Assembly (NCBI GenBank): GCA_000697665.1
Contig: KL197718.1
Coordinates: forward strand, 937,099 to 1,001,098
Source of the DNA: Jaapia argillacea MUCL 33604
Taxonomy: Eukaryota > Basidiomycota > Agaricomycetes > Jaapiales > Jaapiaceae
Direction of reading: 5' to 3'
DNA length: 64,000 nucleotides
The notes beneath the pieces are model-generated. The model was not told the DNA's origin, did no database searches, and was given only the letters and a program-made list of their open reading frames with translations. Of the stretch, positions 35,069 to 47,203 are shown piece after piece. Both the position numbers and the translations under genes were made by a program. Position 1 is the first letter of the stretch. Every line of letters starts with the position of its first letter.

Positions 35069-37069
35069 TCAATTCGCCTTCCTCATACCAACAAACAACC
35101 ATCTTCCCTTGACCTTTCCTCTTCGACCCAAGGATGAGCAACCGGCGATTGTGAGGCTGAGGTTCCAGTGAGCCCCAGATGTGAAGGTTACATTCGATAA
35201 CGTTGGGCAATACTTCGACCAAGATGATAATATCGCACGCTCACGGCCATGCCGAACGTCAGGCTCAGGCTCAGGTTCCGGCGGCGAGGGTGGGTCATTC
35301 AAGCTGGGAACAGGCTTTCGCCGAATTGGACGCTTGGCGGGGGTGGAAAAGGGTGACGATGAGGCGGATGAAATGGAAGCTGTAAAGGATGTGGCGCGAG
35401 ACGGAGCTGGAGAGAGAGACAGGGCAGATGAGGGTGTGGTTGGCGAGAGCGCAGGAGAAGTAGGAGACGGAGGTGAGGTGTAGGAGGAAGGAGGGATGAG
35501 GGAGAGTGAGGGTTTTTGAAGTATTGCTGGGCTTGTCTGGAGTTGAAGTGTTTGTAGAGACGTCAGACGGGGTAGAAGGGACGATACTTGCTTATAAAGG
35601 GCCTGAAGATGGACTTGTCAATAGTGGATGGATGCAAAGAGAATTGTGAGACCAACCTCATTGTTGTCTCCGAGACCATCCCACTTCACCATCAACTCCT
35701 CAATGGTACTTCCAGTCTCCTTTCCAACAGCCCCAAGGACCTTCTCTACAGTCCTCTTATCCATGTTCGCCCCAAAGACAACACCCAGGTGCCGAACCTC
35801 TAAACTTCTTGCGTCAACCATGAGTTCCGCGGGTCGGAGACCGTCGTAAAGAGTCTTTACGACGTGCAAGGTAAGGGAGTGAAGCGATGAAATGGATGGA
35901 CGGAGGATGGGGAATAACGTCGAGGTAACAGTAAGTTCGTTCAAGGAAGGGAATTTAGGACATGCTGAAGGTGGGCAGGACAGCACAAGATTGGGGAGGG
36001 AGAGGGAACGGATTTGAGTTTGCGATGAAAGGAACCCGAGGAGTGTATTTTGGTCCTCCTTGCATAACGCCGACTCGAGGAGTGACAAGGACGTGAGTTG
36101 GAATGGGAATCGATGTCGGGGAACCCAAACATATGAAGACCAAGATGAGAGTGACAACTCTCTCAGCCGCGACAGCCTCTTCAATACCCGGTACAGCGTT
36201 TCCTCCATCTCATCTTTGAAAGGACAAGTGAATGACCGCACCTCCCCCGCAAGCCGTTCATTCTCGATCAGCGATCGCAGACACATCCTCGACTTCTCTC
36301 GTGAGAGACCCGTGAGATCCACAGAGGCGTATAGCGCCTGGTTGGCAGCGGTTTGGAAGGGGCGGGAAACGCGAGCTACAGTGGGGAGCGAAGTCCGAGG
36401 AAGGACTGCAACAACGAGGGGTATGATCTCGGAGGGGATTGGGATAATGCGTGGCGGTGGAGGTCTAGTCGGAAATGCCAGCTGTTGTTGCCGAAAACCG
36501 GCTGAAGCCACACGCCTGTGGGACGGCTGCAGCAACACCTGGGAGGGTGAGCTGATGCATCTCGGACGTAGCTCCGCTCTTTGCTTATCCAAAGGCGTCT
36601 CCTCCTCCTCCTCCTCCTCTTGTGGTTCTTCCGTCGGACTGGATGCCAATGGTAAAGCGAAAGAATGTCGATAGAGGACTTGCCCTTCGAAAGGTGATGA
36701 GCTCCGTGACGAGGTAGGCGAGTCCGCTGGCGGACCCAACCCGCTCGGCCTTCGGATGGTGAGCGACGGCTCGTATTCCTGACTATCCGAACTGATGTTC
36801 CAAGGCTGAAACGGGATGGGAGGGCACGTCCCACGAGGAGCGTAATTGACGATACCGTTTCCCCGAGTTTTGTAGGTAGGTTTTTGGTTCTTGTCGGATT
36901 TCCGAGGTGAGAACATGGTGGCGACTCTGTTGACGAAGTTGTGAGACTTTTTGTCTTTGGTGGAGGGTGTAGACGTCTCCGCGGATATGGAGGTGGAACG
37001 ACTGTGGATTGTTGCAGAGTCGGTTTGCGAAACTACTCGGGAGCGACGGCGGGTGGTAAGGAACGACAT
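35069..37069 (-). CDS. F-box/leucine-rich-repeat-like protein
   Basis: Two exons on the minus strand, 35657-37069 and 35069-35602, give 648 residues. The first 200 are Ser/Pro/Arg-rich with an acidic run (EEPQEEEEEEET). An F-box-like segment follows near residues 210-250 (PIPSEIIPLVVAVLPRTSLP, then TVARVSRPFQ). After it come leucine-rich strands (LRELSLSSW, LTSLSLLESALC, IRSLSLPNLVLS, LNELTVTSTLF). The second exon is Ser/Pro-rich and ends with WSKYCPTLSNVTFTSGAHWN, a C-terminal signature often seen in basidiomycete F-box proteins. F-box proteins of this kind are predicted SCF ubiquitin-ligase adaptors; the target is unknown. An unusual GTTGGT donor is needed at the exon junction. Confidence 0.8.
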
Positions 37070-37628
37070 ACGAAACGATAACGAAGGAGCGACAGCGACC
37101 AGCGAATGGTCGAAGAAATATAAATGGTGTGCCAGAAACCAGTGTAGAAATAGACGACGAGAAAAAAGTCAGGATGAAGGTGGAGTAGACTCGGTCACAT
37201 TTGGCGGCAATTATCAGCCAATTTACGCGAAGCGTTGTGGCACTTCTCCCACCGGCCCTCATAGATGCCGACCTTCAGCGAATCACAAATGACTGTCACA
37301 TTACAGTATACCAGGCGGGAGACAAGCAGGAGAAATGGCAGTGGTGGGCAAAATGTGTGGGTGTACATCAGGAAAAAAGTGAGACGGTACAGGAGCGATG
37401 GTATGTGCAGAAACGGACGGAACCATACCAACGTATTATACCACCTGGCGAATTTACTGATGTCGACTAAATATGGATGTTCTAACCTCGGTGATTGGGA
37501 AAGGAACACGTCCTGCGTACGGTAGAAACGAGGTGGGCGCATAAAATAAGATGTGGTTCCAGCTGGAGGGACGTAGAAGTCAACCCTGAGAATAGGAGGA
37601 CACAAGGAGTAGGAGACTCACAGTCGGC
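37070..37628. other. intergenic, upstream of the F-box gene
   Basis: About 560 bp between the DUF262 gene's end and the F-box start, both on the minus strand. No feature recognised. Confidence 0.45.
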
Positions 37629-40191
37629 TTAATGTCTTCGAGACCTACGAGTACCCGCATATCCGCGATCACGGTCGCGATCGAGATAGTCACCACCTGT
37701 TCGAACAGGTGAACGATTCCTAGTATCGCGACCTTCCCAACCTCTATCAGAATAATCCCTTGAATCCCTCCTACCACCAACATAGTCCCTCTCCCGATCA
37801 GGGGAAAGTGGGCGTCGAGCACTCCTATCCCTCTCTCGATCTCTCTCATCCCTGTCTCTACTACCAAAGTTCCAAACTGCATCCCGGCCCGAGGTAGGTT
37901 CCGTCTTCACCGCAGACAATGGAATAGGAATTCGGTCTGGTCCTTCCCGCGGCAAAGGAGGATGGGTGACACCATTACCATTCGGATAGGCAGGCGGACC
38001 AGAACTAGCAGTATCGATGGACATCTTCCGCATCAAAGACGCCTCCAACGAGTCCACACGTGGGGGTGGTTGAGCTCCTGGAGGAGGTGGGAAAATGGGT
38101 GTTCCAGGTAACGACGCCGTCTGTGGTCGGGACGGAGGGCCCATTTGGGGTATTGCGGGAGTAGAAGCAGCACTGGGCGACGTAGAATTCGATACATTGG
38201 CTTTAGCAGCTAGGATAGCAGCCAGTCGATTTGCGGGAACGGGTGGCGGTCCGGAGGGCGGAGGGGCAGCCGTAGACTTCTGGGTGTTGGAGGACGCCAC
38301 CGTCGGTGTAGGCACTTGACCAGGGACGGCCGGTGACTGGGGCGGCGGCATGGAGTCCTTCTTCGACTGCGACCCAACAGCTTTCCCATTTGTCTGGCCA
38401 GCGATTTTGGGGGTTGGTGGCGCCGAGTCTTTAGGAGAAACCACAGGCGATTCTTTGACTTTGTTCTTGAGTTTCCCTCGACCCGAACCTTCCTCTTCTT
38501 CGGCAGAAGATCTCTTCCTCTTGCCAGTCTTGCCCTTTTTCCCAGCAGGTTCTCCACCATCAGATTTGACTTTCGTGGGTTTAACAGCTCGAATGAAATC
38601 CATCATGCTTCTAGCCACCCTGTTGTTGAGCCGGATATCCTTGTGGAGCGAGCGGACATCTTTCCTCATGTCTTCAATGAGGCCGGCCAGCTGACCGAGT
38701 GAGAGCTTATCCTTATAGACTGCGATCAGCAAGCTAATCATAACAAACTCGAGGGGGGCGACTTTGGCGGGGGATTTGAGGACTTTGGTGTGTTTCTTGT
38801 CCTTTGCGAGGTCTAAGAAAATGGAGTATGTGCTGTGGGCCTTTTCGCAGAACTCTTCGCTGGGAGGTTCTGACGAATGTAACCACTTGTCGAGTTGTTG
38901 TACGGTTGCTACGGTCTTCTGGTCGGGGAAATTTTCGAGGCTTTGGAGAAACTGGGCAAGACATCTGAAATCCGACCCTCGGGTGATTGACCAGTCCAGT
39001 GTTGCACCAACCAGACCATCCTCACCAAGGTACGCGTTTTGAAGGTCCCGGACAAGGGCGGCACGTGGACTCGAAATCGCTTGGAGCTTTTCTAGATTGG
39101 GAAAAGTTTGAGATGTGTGTCCCCAAAACCAGAGAATTTGACAGAACCTGCTGGTGTTAAAGCCATGCCGAGCTGTACTCTCTGTAAAGATAACGGAGTT
39201 AGCTTGCCGTAAGGTCGGCATAAGGTTATTCTCACTTGGAAAATCTCTCGCTCGTCATCTTGAGTGATATCCTGATATTCGACACACACAATCTGTTTGT
39301 TTGCGAATAGTCTCCGATACTTCTCAGGCAGGATGGTACGTCGAACACCCTTGGTTCCAAGATCTTTGAACCACAACTTCTCGCTGCAAGTCCTATAAGG
39401 AAAGTCAGACCGCGGATCGTTATTACGTGGAAACTGATTACTAACGGATCTTTGTCTGAAAGATAAGATTGTATGGTTAGTACCTTACTCCTGTCAGGAT
39501 ATGGAAAGACAGACGAGGGATCTTCATAGCCATAAGTAGAGAATCGATGTAACAGTGGAAACATGACGTACCAGACCATCCATAAACCTGGAATGACAGG
39601 GCGAGAGGGTCAGGCTGTGTGTCAAAGACCGTAGATCACACACACCTGTAAATCGAGGTGAGGCGTTGCTTGCCGTCTATACATGTCCTGTGCTCAGAGC
39701 CATCTTCCTCGGTTCGTACAACTGGAGGGTGGTCAAGTAGCTATTGAGGGATAAAGGGATGGCAGACAAACCAAAAATAACGGGAGGAATGTAAAAGTTC
39801 CGGAACACAGAATCGATGAGGCCAATCTGTTTATTTTCCGGCCAAACAACGTCTATTCCGCTCGGCACGTCAGGGGTCATTCCGAGACAAGTGGGTCACC
39901 CCAGTGGCACCAAAACAACTAACCTCGTTGGTACTCAGGATCCAGGTCGATGTCGCTGCTATGGATCTGATCTAAAGAAAGCATAAGCGCCCTAACGCCA
40001 GGCACGAAGACTCAGAACTGACCGTAAAGCGATTGAGCAGTGTAAGTGGTAGCTCTGGGGACCTTCAATGCATTGTGGATAACAAAGCCAGACTTTCTGT
40101 CCGCCTTTTTCTTCTGTCGCGGTGCAGCCTTGTAGTCATCTTCGTCATCGTCAATCTCTGTCAAATCAGACTCGTAGTCGTCGTCGTCCAT
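37629..40191 (-). CDS. DUF262 (GmrSD-N/ParB-like fold) protein with RD-rich tail
   Basis: Multi-exon minus-strand gene from ATG 40191 to 37629. The N-terminus is acidic (MDDDDYESDLTEIDDDEDDY) with basic KKKADRK. The DUF262 core is assembled from small exons: SSDIDLDPEYQRDVVWPENK, QIGLIDSVFRNFYIPPVIF, then TCIDGKQRLTSIYRFMDG. This is the DGQxR-like motif, here DGKQR. A helical region follows (EKLQAISSPRAALVRDLQNA). From about residue 390 on, the protein is Pro/Ser/Lys-rich and ends in an Arg/Asp/Ser tail (RDRDERDRERDRSARR). In bacteria DUF262 occurs in GmrSD-type modification-dependent restriction and other defence proteins. The fungal versions have no established role; the tail suggests nuclear or RNA-associated location (inference). 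It is divergent from MAD1. Confidence 0.85.
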
Positions 40192-40377
40192 ACTCGAAAC
40201 AGTGGTATGGGGGTGAGGAGAAGGCGCGTCCGAAACCAAGTCAAGTGATGTCGTAAAAAGGCAAAGATCCCTCCGGCCCACGCCACCGGCGCGAGTTCTC
40301 TTCCATTCCGACCACCAAGTAAACAAGCGTGGCGTGCTGAACGCACCCCCACTTACTCCACTTTTCACAAGACCAGA
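40192..40377. promoter_or_regulatory. bidirectional promoter DUF262 gene / MAD1
   Basis: 186 bp between divergent start codons; no obvious TATA box. Confidence 0.55.
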
Positions 40378-42955
40378 ATGGATGGAGACCGATATTCTAC
40401 CCCGGTCAGTAATGTGAACAGATTTATCTCATCCTCGAGGGCTACGTCAGTTAAAAGGGACTCCCTAACCGCCGAATTGGAACGAGGTAAGCCAAAGTTT
40501 GACACCTGGTTCATCTTCTTGACATGGGGCAGGGAATGGAGTACTTTTCGATCTTTGCTGCGTGCTGACGATACCATGTTCTTTCTCGTGCCTTGGTGAT
40601 AAGATCCTGAATTATCGACGGCCAAGCGCCAACAAAGATCGCAGGCTTTTACGTCCCACATGGCACATGCTTCCCTCGAACGTCAACTGGCAACTGCACG
40701 AACCGCAAAAGTCGAATTGGAGTCAAAACTACGCGAGAAGGATGTTTTGATCGAGCGTCTGGAGAGAGATCGGCGCTGGTTGGCTGAGCGAGAGAAGGAA
40801 GAGAGAGAAGAGAAGGAGAAGGACAGAGCGGAACACGAGGAGGATAAGGTGAGCACAGATTCTTCTCTCTGCAACAAACTTGCTAATCGCCTGTAGCGCA
40901 AATCTGACAATGAATTACGTTCCCTCAGAGCCTCTCTCAGATCTCTCACCGAGCAACATGCGGACTTGGGGGAACAGCACACTGAACTATCTCGGAGTAC
41001 CTCACAAATCATCGCGACTCAAAAGTCTCAGCTATCGACCCTGGAGAGGCAAGTGAGGTTGTTAGAGGAGGAAGCTTCCGAATTCAGACACATAGCAGAG
41101 GAACGCAGCCGGACCATTCAAGAAGTCCAAGATCGATTTGACGAACTGACGATGTCTCAAGACACCTATACTCGAAACGGATCTGACGATGAAAATTGGG
41201 CAGTAGTACGCGAAGAGCTCCACCGTCAAGCCAATTACCTTCGGACACTCGAATCTTCCAACGCGAAACTGAATCAGGAGCTAGCAGTATTCCGGGAACG
41301 ACACGTGAGCATCGAAGTGCTCAGGGAGGAGAAGCGAGGTCTCGAGAAGAAGCTGCACGGCGCCGAGGAACTGAGGGAGAGAGTAGTTCGTCTTGAAGCC
41401 GAAGTTGAAGCATCTAGAAAGGAACGGGAGGCATGGTAAAGTCGCCTGTCAACTCTCATTTGTCTCTTTCTCATTCTATCTCCAGGGCTTCCAAGGCCGC
41501 TCCTTCAGATACACCTTCCAAGACTCCAGTCTCAGTTACGCAAAGCTTGTCGTCTCTTCGAATGGCTCATGCTCGCCTGCTCGAGGACCATGGTGCGACC
41601 TCTGCTCTTTTACGGCAACGCGAAGCAGAGCTTGCGGATGCGCAACGTCGCGAGTCCGAATCCCACGGCTCCCTAGAGAAGTTGCAGAGTGAAGTACGTG
41701 TCTCGAAGGATATCATTGCCAAGAAAGACCACAAGGTTACGTTGGCCGAAAGGGAGGTTGGATTCTTGCAAGCACTAGTTGTACGTTATCTGTCCTCGTC
41801 CCCTTTTGTCCCTTTTTTTGAAGTGCATTGTCCCGGTGACGTCTAGGCCAGTTATAGCGCAGAAGAGGCTGGACAGGAAGACGGAAACGTGGATGAAGCC
41901 AAGACGCAGCATATCCAGGATCTCGAAAGCCTGCTGGCCGAATTTAAGACGAGGATTCGGGTCCTGGAACGTGAAATCGACTCTCTTGGTGGTGACCCCG
42001 CGCTCCTAGGGAGTATACGAAATATTAAAGAGGTACAGAACGAGGCGGAACGAGAGAAGGCGGAAAGGTCACGAGTTGAGCAAGGTATGACCTCTATTTC
42101 AAACCGTCTTCGTTGCGTGCTCCGAACTCACCTTTCACTTCAGAATTGCAAGAGGTGCAAAGCGCCTCTGAGAAACACCTCGAGAAGATTGAAGAACTGG
42201 AGCAAACTCTATTTGAACTCCGAGGCGAGGTCGGCGGAGGTCGGCACGTACCTCCTGGCATACGCGTTCTGTCACTCAGGGATAACCCCGCGCAGCAATG
42301 GGCAGACTTACGTCAAGAAGTTATGGATCGGCTGAAGAGTGAAAACGAGGCCTTGATGAAACGTTTGAAGGAGTTGGAGGAGAGCGGAGCCGGAAGCGGC
42401 AAGGCGCAGCATAATGCAGATGAGGAGTTAGTCCCGCGGGAGAGTTGGGAGGTTGTCAATAAGGAGAAGAAAGAGCTTGAGGACGTCGTGAAGCAGAAAG
42501 AGAAGCGATTGTTACGTTTGCAGCAGGTAGCTCTTTTATCTAGTCTGTGTTGGCCTCCAAGTCCTGACGTCGTGTCATCCAGGTGTTTGCGTCGAAGAGT
42601 GCCGAGTTCCGTGAGGCTATCGCTTCGATCCTCGGCCTCAAGTTTGCATTCTATCCAAACGGCCAAGTTCGAGTCACATCGCAATACGATCTATCTGCCT
42701 CCTTTGTGTTCCAGCCCACTCCCAAGGCAGAAGGTGGAGGAGCGAAGATGCAACTGATTGCGCAGGGAGAAGGAGGTCCGATTGATTTGCCTCAAATGAT
42801 GCAATATTGGGTGCAGACCGAGCAGTGTATTCCGGGTTTCTTGGCTAGCGTCACTCTTGAGTGCTACGACAAGTGGAAGAGAGAGCAACAAGAAGGTGTG
42901 TCGAAACGTTTTTGTGAGGATAATCAGAATTAACGGATGTTCTGTTGTAGCGTAA
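40378..42955 (+). CDS. MAD1: spindle assembly checkpoint protein Mad1
   Basis: Multi-exon gene starting at ATG 40378 (exon 1 to 40486; exon 2 40604-40848; others follow). Nearly the whole protein is coiled coil: ERQLATARTAKVELESKLRE, TLERQVRLLEEEASEFRHIA, LEREIDSLGGDP and so on. The Mad2-binding and C-terminal region follows. The C-terminal fold is clear: VFASKSAEFREAIASILGLK, then FAFYPNGQVRVTSQYDLSAS and IPGFLASVTLECYDKWK. Mad1 recruits Mad2 to unattached kinetochores and sits at nuclear pores in interphase. The best 3' end uses a GTGTGT donor at 42896 and a last exon with only CG-TAA (42951-42955), ending KREQQEA. Reading through instead adds 12 residues. Confidence 0.9.
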
Positions 42956-43658
42956 CACGAGCTTGGTTTATATCGAGAGCCAGAGATCGGCAGGCTTCGT
43001 TTAACTTCGCCTCTCTTTCGCCTGAGGCCTTACAATTTCCTGCGTGGAACCTGCCCTCAGGCTTCTGATACGCCGCGAGTCGGTGGGTTTTGAAGCGAGC
43101 GGTTGGAAGGTACACTTGCCTCTGGAACGTGTTGTCCGTGTGGTACCAATTCCGAGTTTCTCTACACGTGTATCCTACGTTTTCATGATCATCAAGTCGA
43201 CGTCCAGCTCCTGGGTGTGGTTTTAGATGTCATTTTTATCGTGATGGTCGGTCGTAGCTAGCACCTAGGGGCTGTTTGGGCGCTCCATTCCACAACTTTG
43301 TTCCCTGAGCGCTGAGAAGTGATCGGAAGTCTGTTCTTCAAAAAGGTTATTATGTTCCTCGATTATTTTCCAATTGCCGGTGCCGATGTCTGGGGCCAAA
43401 ATGGTGCATTTTGGACCGCGTAGATTGTGCTCTCATCTGCTTCGCCGAAGCCCTACTGGTGTTCGCTTTCTCCAAGACATCGCAACCGCTCCAACTTGAT
43501 TTAGTCCGACCATTCAACCGTTTCCTCTGCAATTTCTTTGGAGCCAGCATAGAACCGAACTTCAGGCTGTCGCCTTGTAACTTTGCGGTGTGTTTACAGA
43601 ACCGTATCAGGGGATCTCCTATGCTGATCTTTGGGATAGGAGCCTCACAAAGATATCA
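42956..43658. other. intergenic, or 5' UTR of the Cys4-repeat gene
   Basis: About 700 bp without a convincing gene. A splice-like TTTACAG at about 43594 opens into the frame of the next gene, so a 5' exon may lie here. Confidence 0.45.
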
Positions 43659-46600
43659 ATGTTGACTGACTTGACTGTCGTCAGTGCGCAACCCAAGCCA
43701 GTCTCGGTTGGGCGTTCTCTTCCTTGGGCATCCTCTCAGCCTCGGAAATGTTTACAACCGCACTGCAGAAATGTGATCCATCCTGGATGGCAACTGGACA
43801 CCTGTCTGCCATGCTTACACCTACAGCAAGCAAACCATCAACCTCCTGTCAAGGCAATCAATCTGTCTCGATCACACACAAGGAAGGGTCACCATGATTT
43901 GGTAGACATTAGTAGAACGCAGAGGTTGAGCAACAAAGGTACTACCCACGACTGCCATTTATATCGGAATTTCTAAATTTTGGCTTGAAGTAACCCCTGC
44001 ATTCGCTGCCCCACTTGTTCCTGTGCCTCCACCTCAAGCTTTTCCTCACCGATCTATTGATGGTCGATCCTTCCCGAACACCATGATACCGCACTATAAT
44101 GCGAGAGGAGAACTCTTCGAAGTGGATGAAGTAAGAACCCGTTTTCGAGATTCTAATCATGCGGGTTTTCAATTCAACCAATTTCAGGATGGCAATGTCA
44201 TATTGGATCCTCAAACCCTCATAAACACCAGTGATAAGGGGAAGGTTATCGATTCCCGTTCGCCTTTGGAGCCGGTAAGTTTGACTTACACTATGAAGCT
44301 CCGCTCCCTCCCTGACATGGTCTTCAATAGGGTCAAAGTAAGTTTCGTCAAGTGTCTAAATTCTCTGAGACATAAAACAACCCGCACTTGACAGAGCCTG
44401 CAGGTTCTTCGGTTACCTGCGTAAGCTACGGTCCACATCAGCACCTTGTACGCGTCTGACTGTACCGTATGTAGGCCATTCCTGTCGAGCAGGCGGTAGA
44501 CTCCACAACATCTACTGCAAAAGTGGTCATTCCCCAACGAAAACGGCCTCGCGAAGACGGTCGCCGCCACAATTCTTCTGTTTTTCCTGTCGCGATGGAC
44601 GTGAGACCAGTGCCCATGGACTGGCCAGAGGACCAAGTCTCACCTTCAACTCCATTAGAAATGGTAAGCTGAATAGCCTGCCCCTCGGATCACTGCATAA
44701 ACATATTCTTGCAGCGCGTCTGTGAATCGGAAGGATGCTATGAGATGCTGCCGCACGACACGAAATGGCCCAGGTGCAGTAGCTGTAGCTTACGGCGTTG
44801 GAAATCTCGTCGGGCACTCCGTCAAGACGAGGTCGCGTTGCCTTCTACCTCCCCCAACAATAGTGTTGCCGTTGATCAACCCGAACCCCCAGCTGACTCC
44901 CACGTAGCCGATACTACCGGGCTCCAGGGTTCGGTCGAGGAGACTCCCGTCAACATCATCCTTGCCAATGCGACCAAGGGAGTTGAATCAAGGTCAGGGA
45001 TCGATGCTCGCGGCGAAGTTGCTCCGCACGCCGACACAATACCAGCTCAATGTGAAGACCAACTGCTTGCCAGAAGCGATGGGCCCTCATGTACCGACCC
45101 ATCTGACGTTGACATGAACGAGTCCCTACCGCCGAGGACGAGCTCACCTGTACCGGATTCAGATGTCGAGATGTCGGAACTCTCTGATCTCACCTCTCTC
45201 TTAGATAGCGGCGAGTCAGAGGTTGATCTGGCCAGTAACGCCGATGAGACGGAGGCTCGGCATACTAAGGTTCGCTGCTCATTCCCCACTTCGGCAGGGA
45301 GGGTGCTCATGAAAAAATTTTCTGGCCTCTCCATCAAATGTTTTGTGTCCTTAACAGCAGCCTTCAGATGGTTTGACCAAGACTTGTTCAAGAAAACTAT
45401 GTCATAATCTCACGACAAATCGGTGGAAACTGTGTCAGCAATGTCGAGAGCGGGCTCGTCAATACATCTCCGAGAAGCGAAATGGGCTCAGACCTCCCTC
45501 TGCCCATATGCATCGCTCTGATGGTGACTCCGGCTCTGAGGTACGATGTTTTACTTGTCCCTCTCCATCCCGCGAATACACAATATTGACAAGCGTGTAA
45601 TCCTACCCTTAGAGTGAATCGAATCTAGCGGTCGACCCCTCCCTATTCGTAAGTTTTCCCTGGAGTAAACGCACCCTGCCGGCGTCGAGCTGATCTTCTC
45701 TAACAGGTTCCATCGGAATATCGCCGATGCAATATCAAAGGATGTTGCAATCATGTACCTCCCCAAGTTGCATACCGATGGAAACTCTGCCAGTCGTGCC
45801 GTCGTCGCACCAGAGAATATCAGCGTCATCGGCGAGGCGTCTCATCCCAACCAAATAATGCTGTCGGGGCCAGCGGTCCAGACGATCGGAACAAGATACC
45901 GTCATCTGACCAGGGGCGGGCAGACAGTGATGACGATTCGGATGTCCCGCTAGCGACGAAGGCCGCAAGACGAAGCTCCGTCAAATCAAGCCCGTCTCGC
46001 CCTCTATCCGGAATTATGATCAGGATAAAACGACCCAAAAAGATAGTGGAGCCTCCCGTAGCCAAAACTCCTAGAGGAAACCAACGTTCGGGTGTCCGTC
46101 AATTTCATCACACTATCGCCCGCCCACGCGCTGACTGATATCCCCTTTCTAGAATCCTGACCGCCCGCTGGCACCCCTGCCTGTATTCCAGCATCTGGGA
46201 ACTCTGCTTCGCACTTTTCGCCATCACCTTTCAAGCTTCACTCAAGCTCAGTCCCACTATCTGCAGTTCAAGCTCACGCACAGTGGGGACGCGAAAGGGA
46301 CAGGCAAAGCCCCAAGTTTCGACCTCAAACCAATGGTTTTTGGTTTCGATGGAGAGTATTCAGTTGTTGCTGATCCTTCGAGAGGGTTGGGTGATGTTCG
46401 AAACAGAGTAGAAGACGTCAAACAACAAATTGCGAGTGTAGGAGGTTGGAATTTCAGGTACCTGACGTCCTCTTCATAAAGCTCCACAGGGAAATCTTAC
46501 AATTGTTTTCGATTGATTTTTACAGCCGCCTAGGCTCGTTTCTCGTGAATGGCGGTGCGGTTGTCACCCGGTTCAGCTGTCTACACGAGATAGTTCTCCA

Positions 46601-46997
46601 ACACCCGATTTCCCCTGCGTCGAGCTCGGAAACTTCTGGACCAGTTGCAAACACAAACCCGGAAGAACTCAAAGGAAATGAGCCAGCTCCGCCAGAATCG
46701 TCGTCAGATGTAAACGGGACGAAGACAGTATCCCCTCAACAGGTCGACGGGCAGCCACCATGCGACCCTCAAATGAACGTCGACTTGCCGCCGAAAGCCT
46801 CCAAATCGGATGGACCACCACTCCCACAAACTTTGGAAGGCAGTGTGCCTACTGCACCTGGAGTTCCTGAACCTCTACTAGGCGGTATTCTGGTCAAAAG
46901 GATGACGGGTGAACTTGAAGTTGGGGTTGTAGCTGATATTACACATCGGTTCTTCCCTGGTCAAAGAATCGTTGTTAGATTTCGGTTGGTCGGTTGA
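43659..46997 (+). CDS. undescribed protein with four Cys4 (Cx4C..WxnCx2C) modules
   Basis: A chain of about nine exons from ATG 43659 to the stop at 46995-46997, estimated at 750-850 residues. Four spaced modules share one pattern. Module 1: CLQPHCRNVIHPGWQLDTC-LPC (about 43750). Module 2: CESEGCYEML...WPRC-SSC (44716). Module 3: CSRKLCHNLTTNRWKLC-QQC (45379). Module 4: CNIKGCCNHV...WKLC-QSC (45728). After each CxxC comes a basic helix (RRWKSRR, RERARQYISEKR, RRRTREYQRHRR). Between modules are acidic Ser/Pro-rich linkers and a basic patch (RIKRPKK). The C-terminal 300 residues hold TLLRTFRHHLSSFTQAQSH and an end domain GGILVKRMTGELEVGVVADI. Four cysteines per unit suggest zinc binding; the basic helices suggest nucleic-acid contact. 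I do not know a named family. Confidence 0.72.
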
Positions 46998-47203
46998 CGA
47001 GGTTTGGGGATGGTAGTTGGACGTTGTACTTATTAATGATCTATTACTACGAACGAGAGCTTTCCAGGAGTTGTGCTTGTGATGATGGTTAAGATGGAAC
47101 TGGCAACATTCAACCTGTACAATTATAGAGAGCTCTAAGCGTAAAACAAAACAGGACAATACTCCGCTGCGTCTTCACCCAAACGACTTCCCTGTATGAC
47201 GTA
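46998..47203. other. short convergent spacer
   Basis: About 200 bp between two gene ends; no feature recognised. Confidence 0.4.

Noticed and set aside
35181-35483. Plus-strand Gly/Glu/Asp-rich 100-residue frame
   Set aside because: Antisense of the Ser/Pro-rich second exon of the F-box gene.
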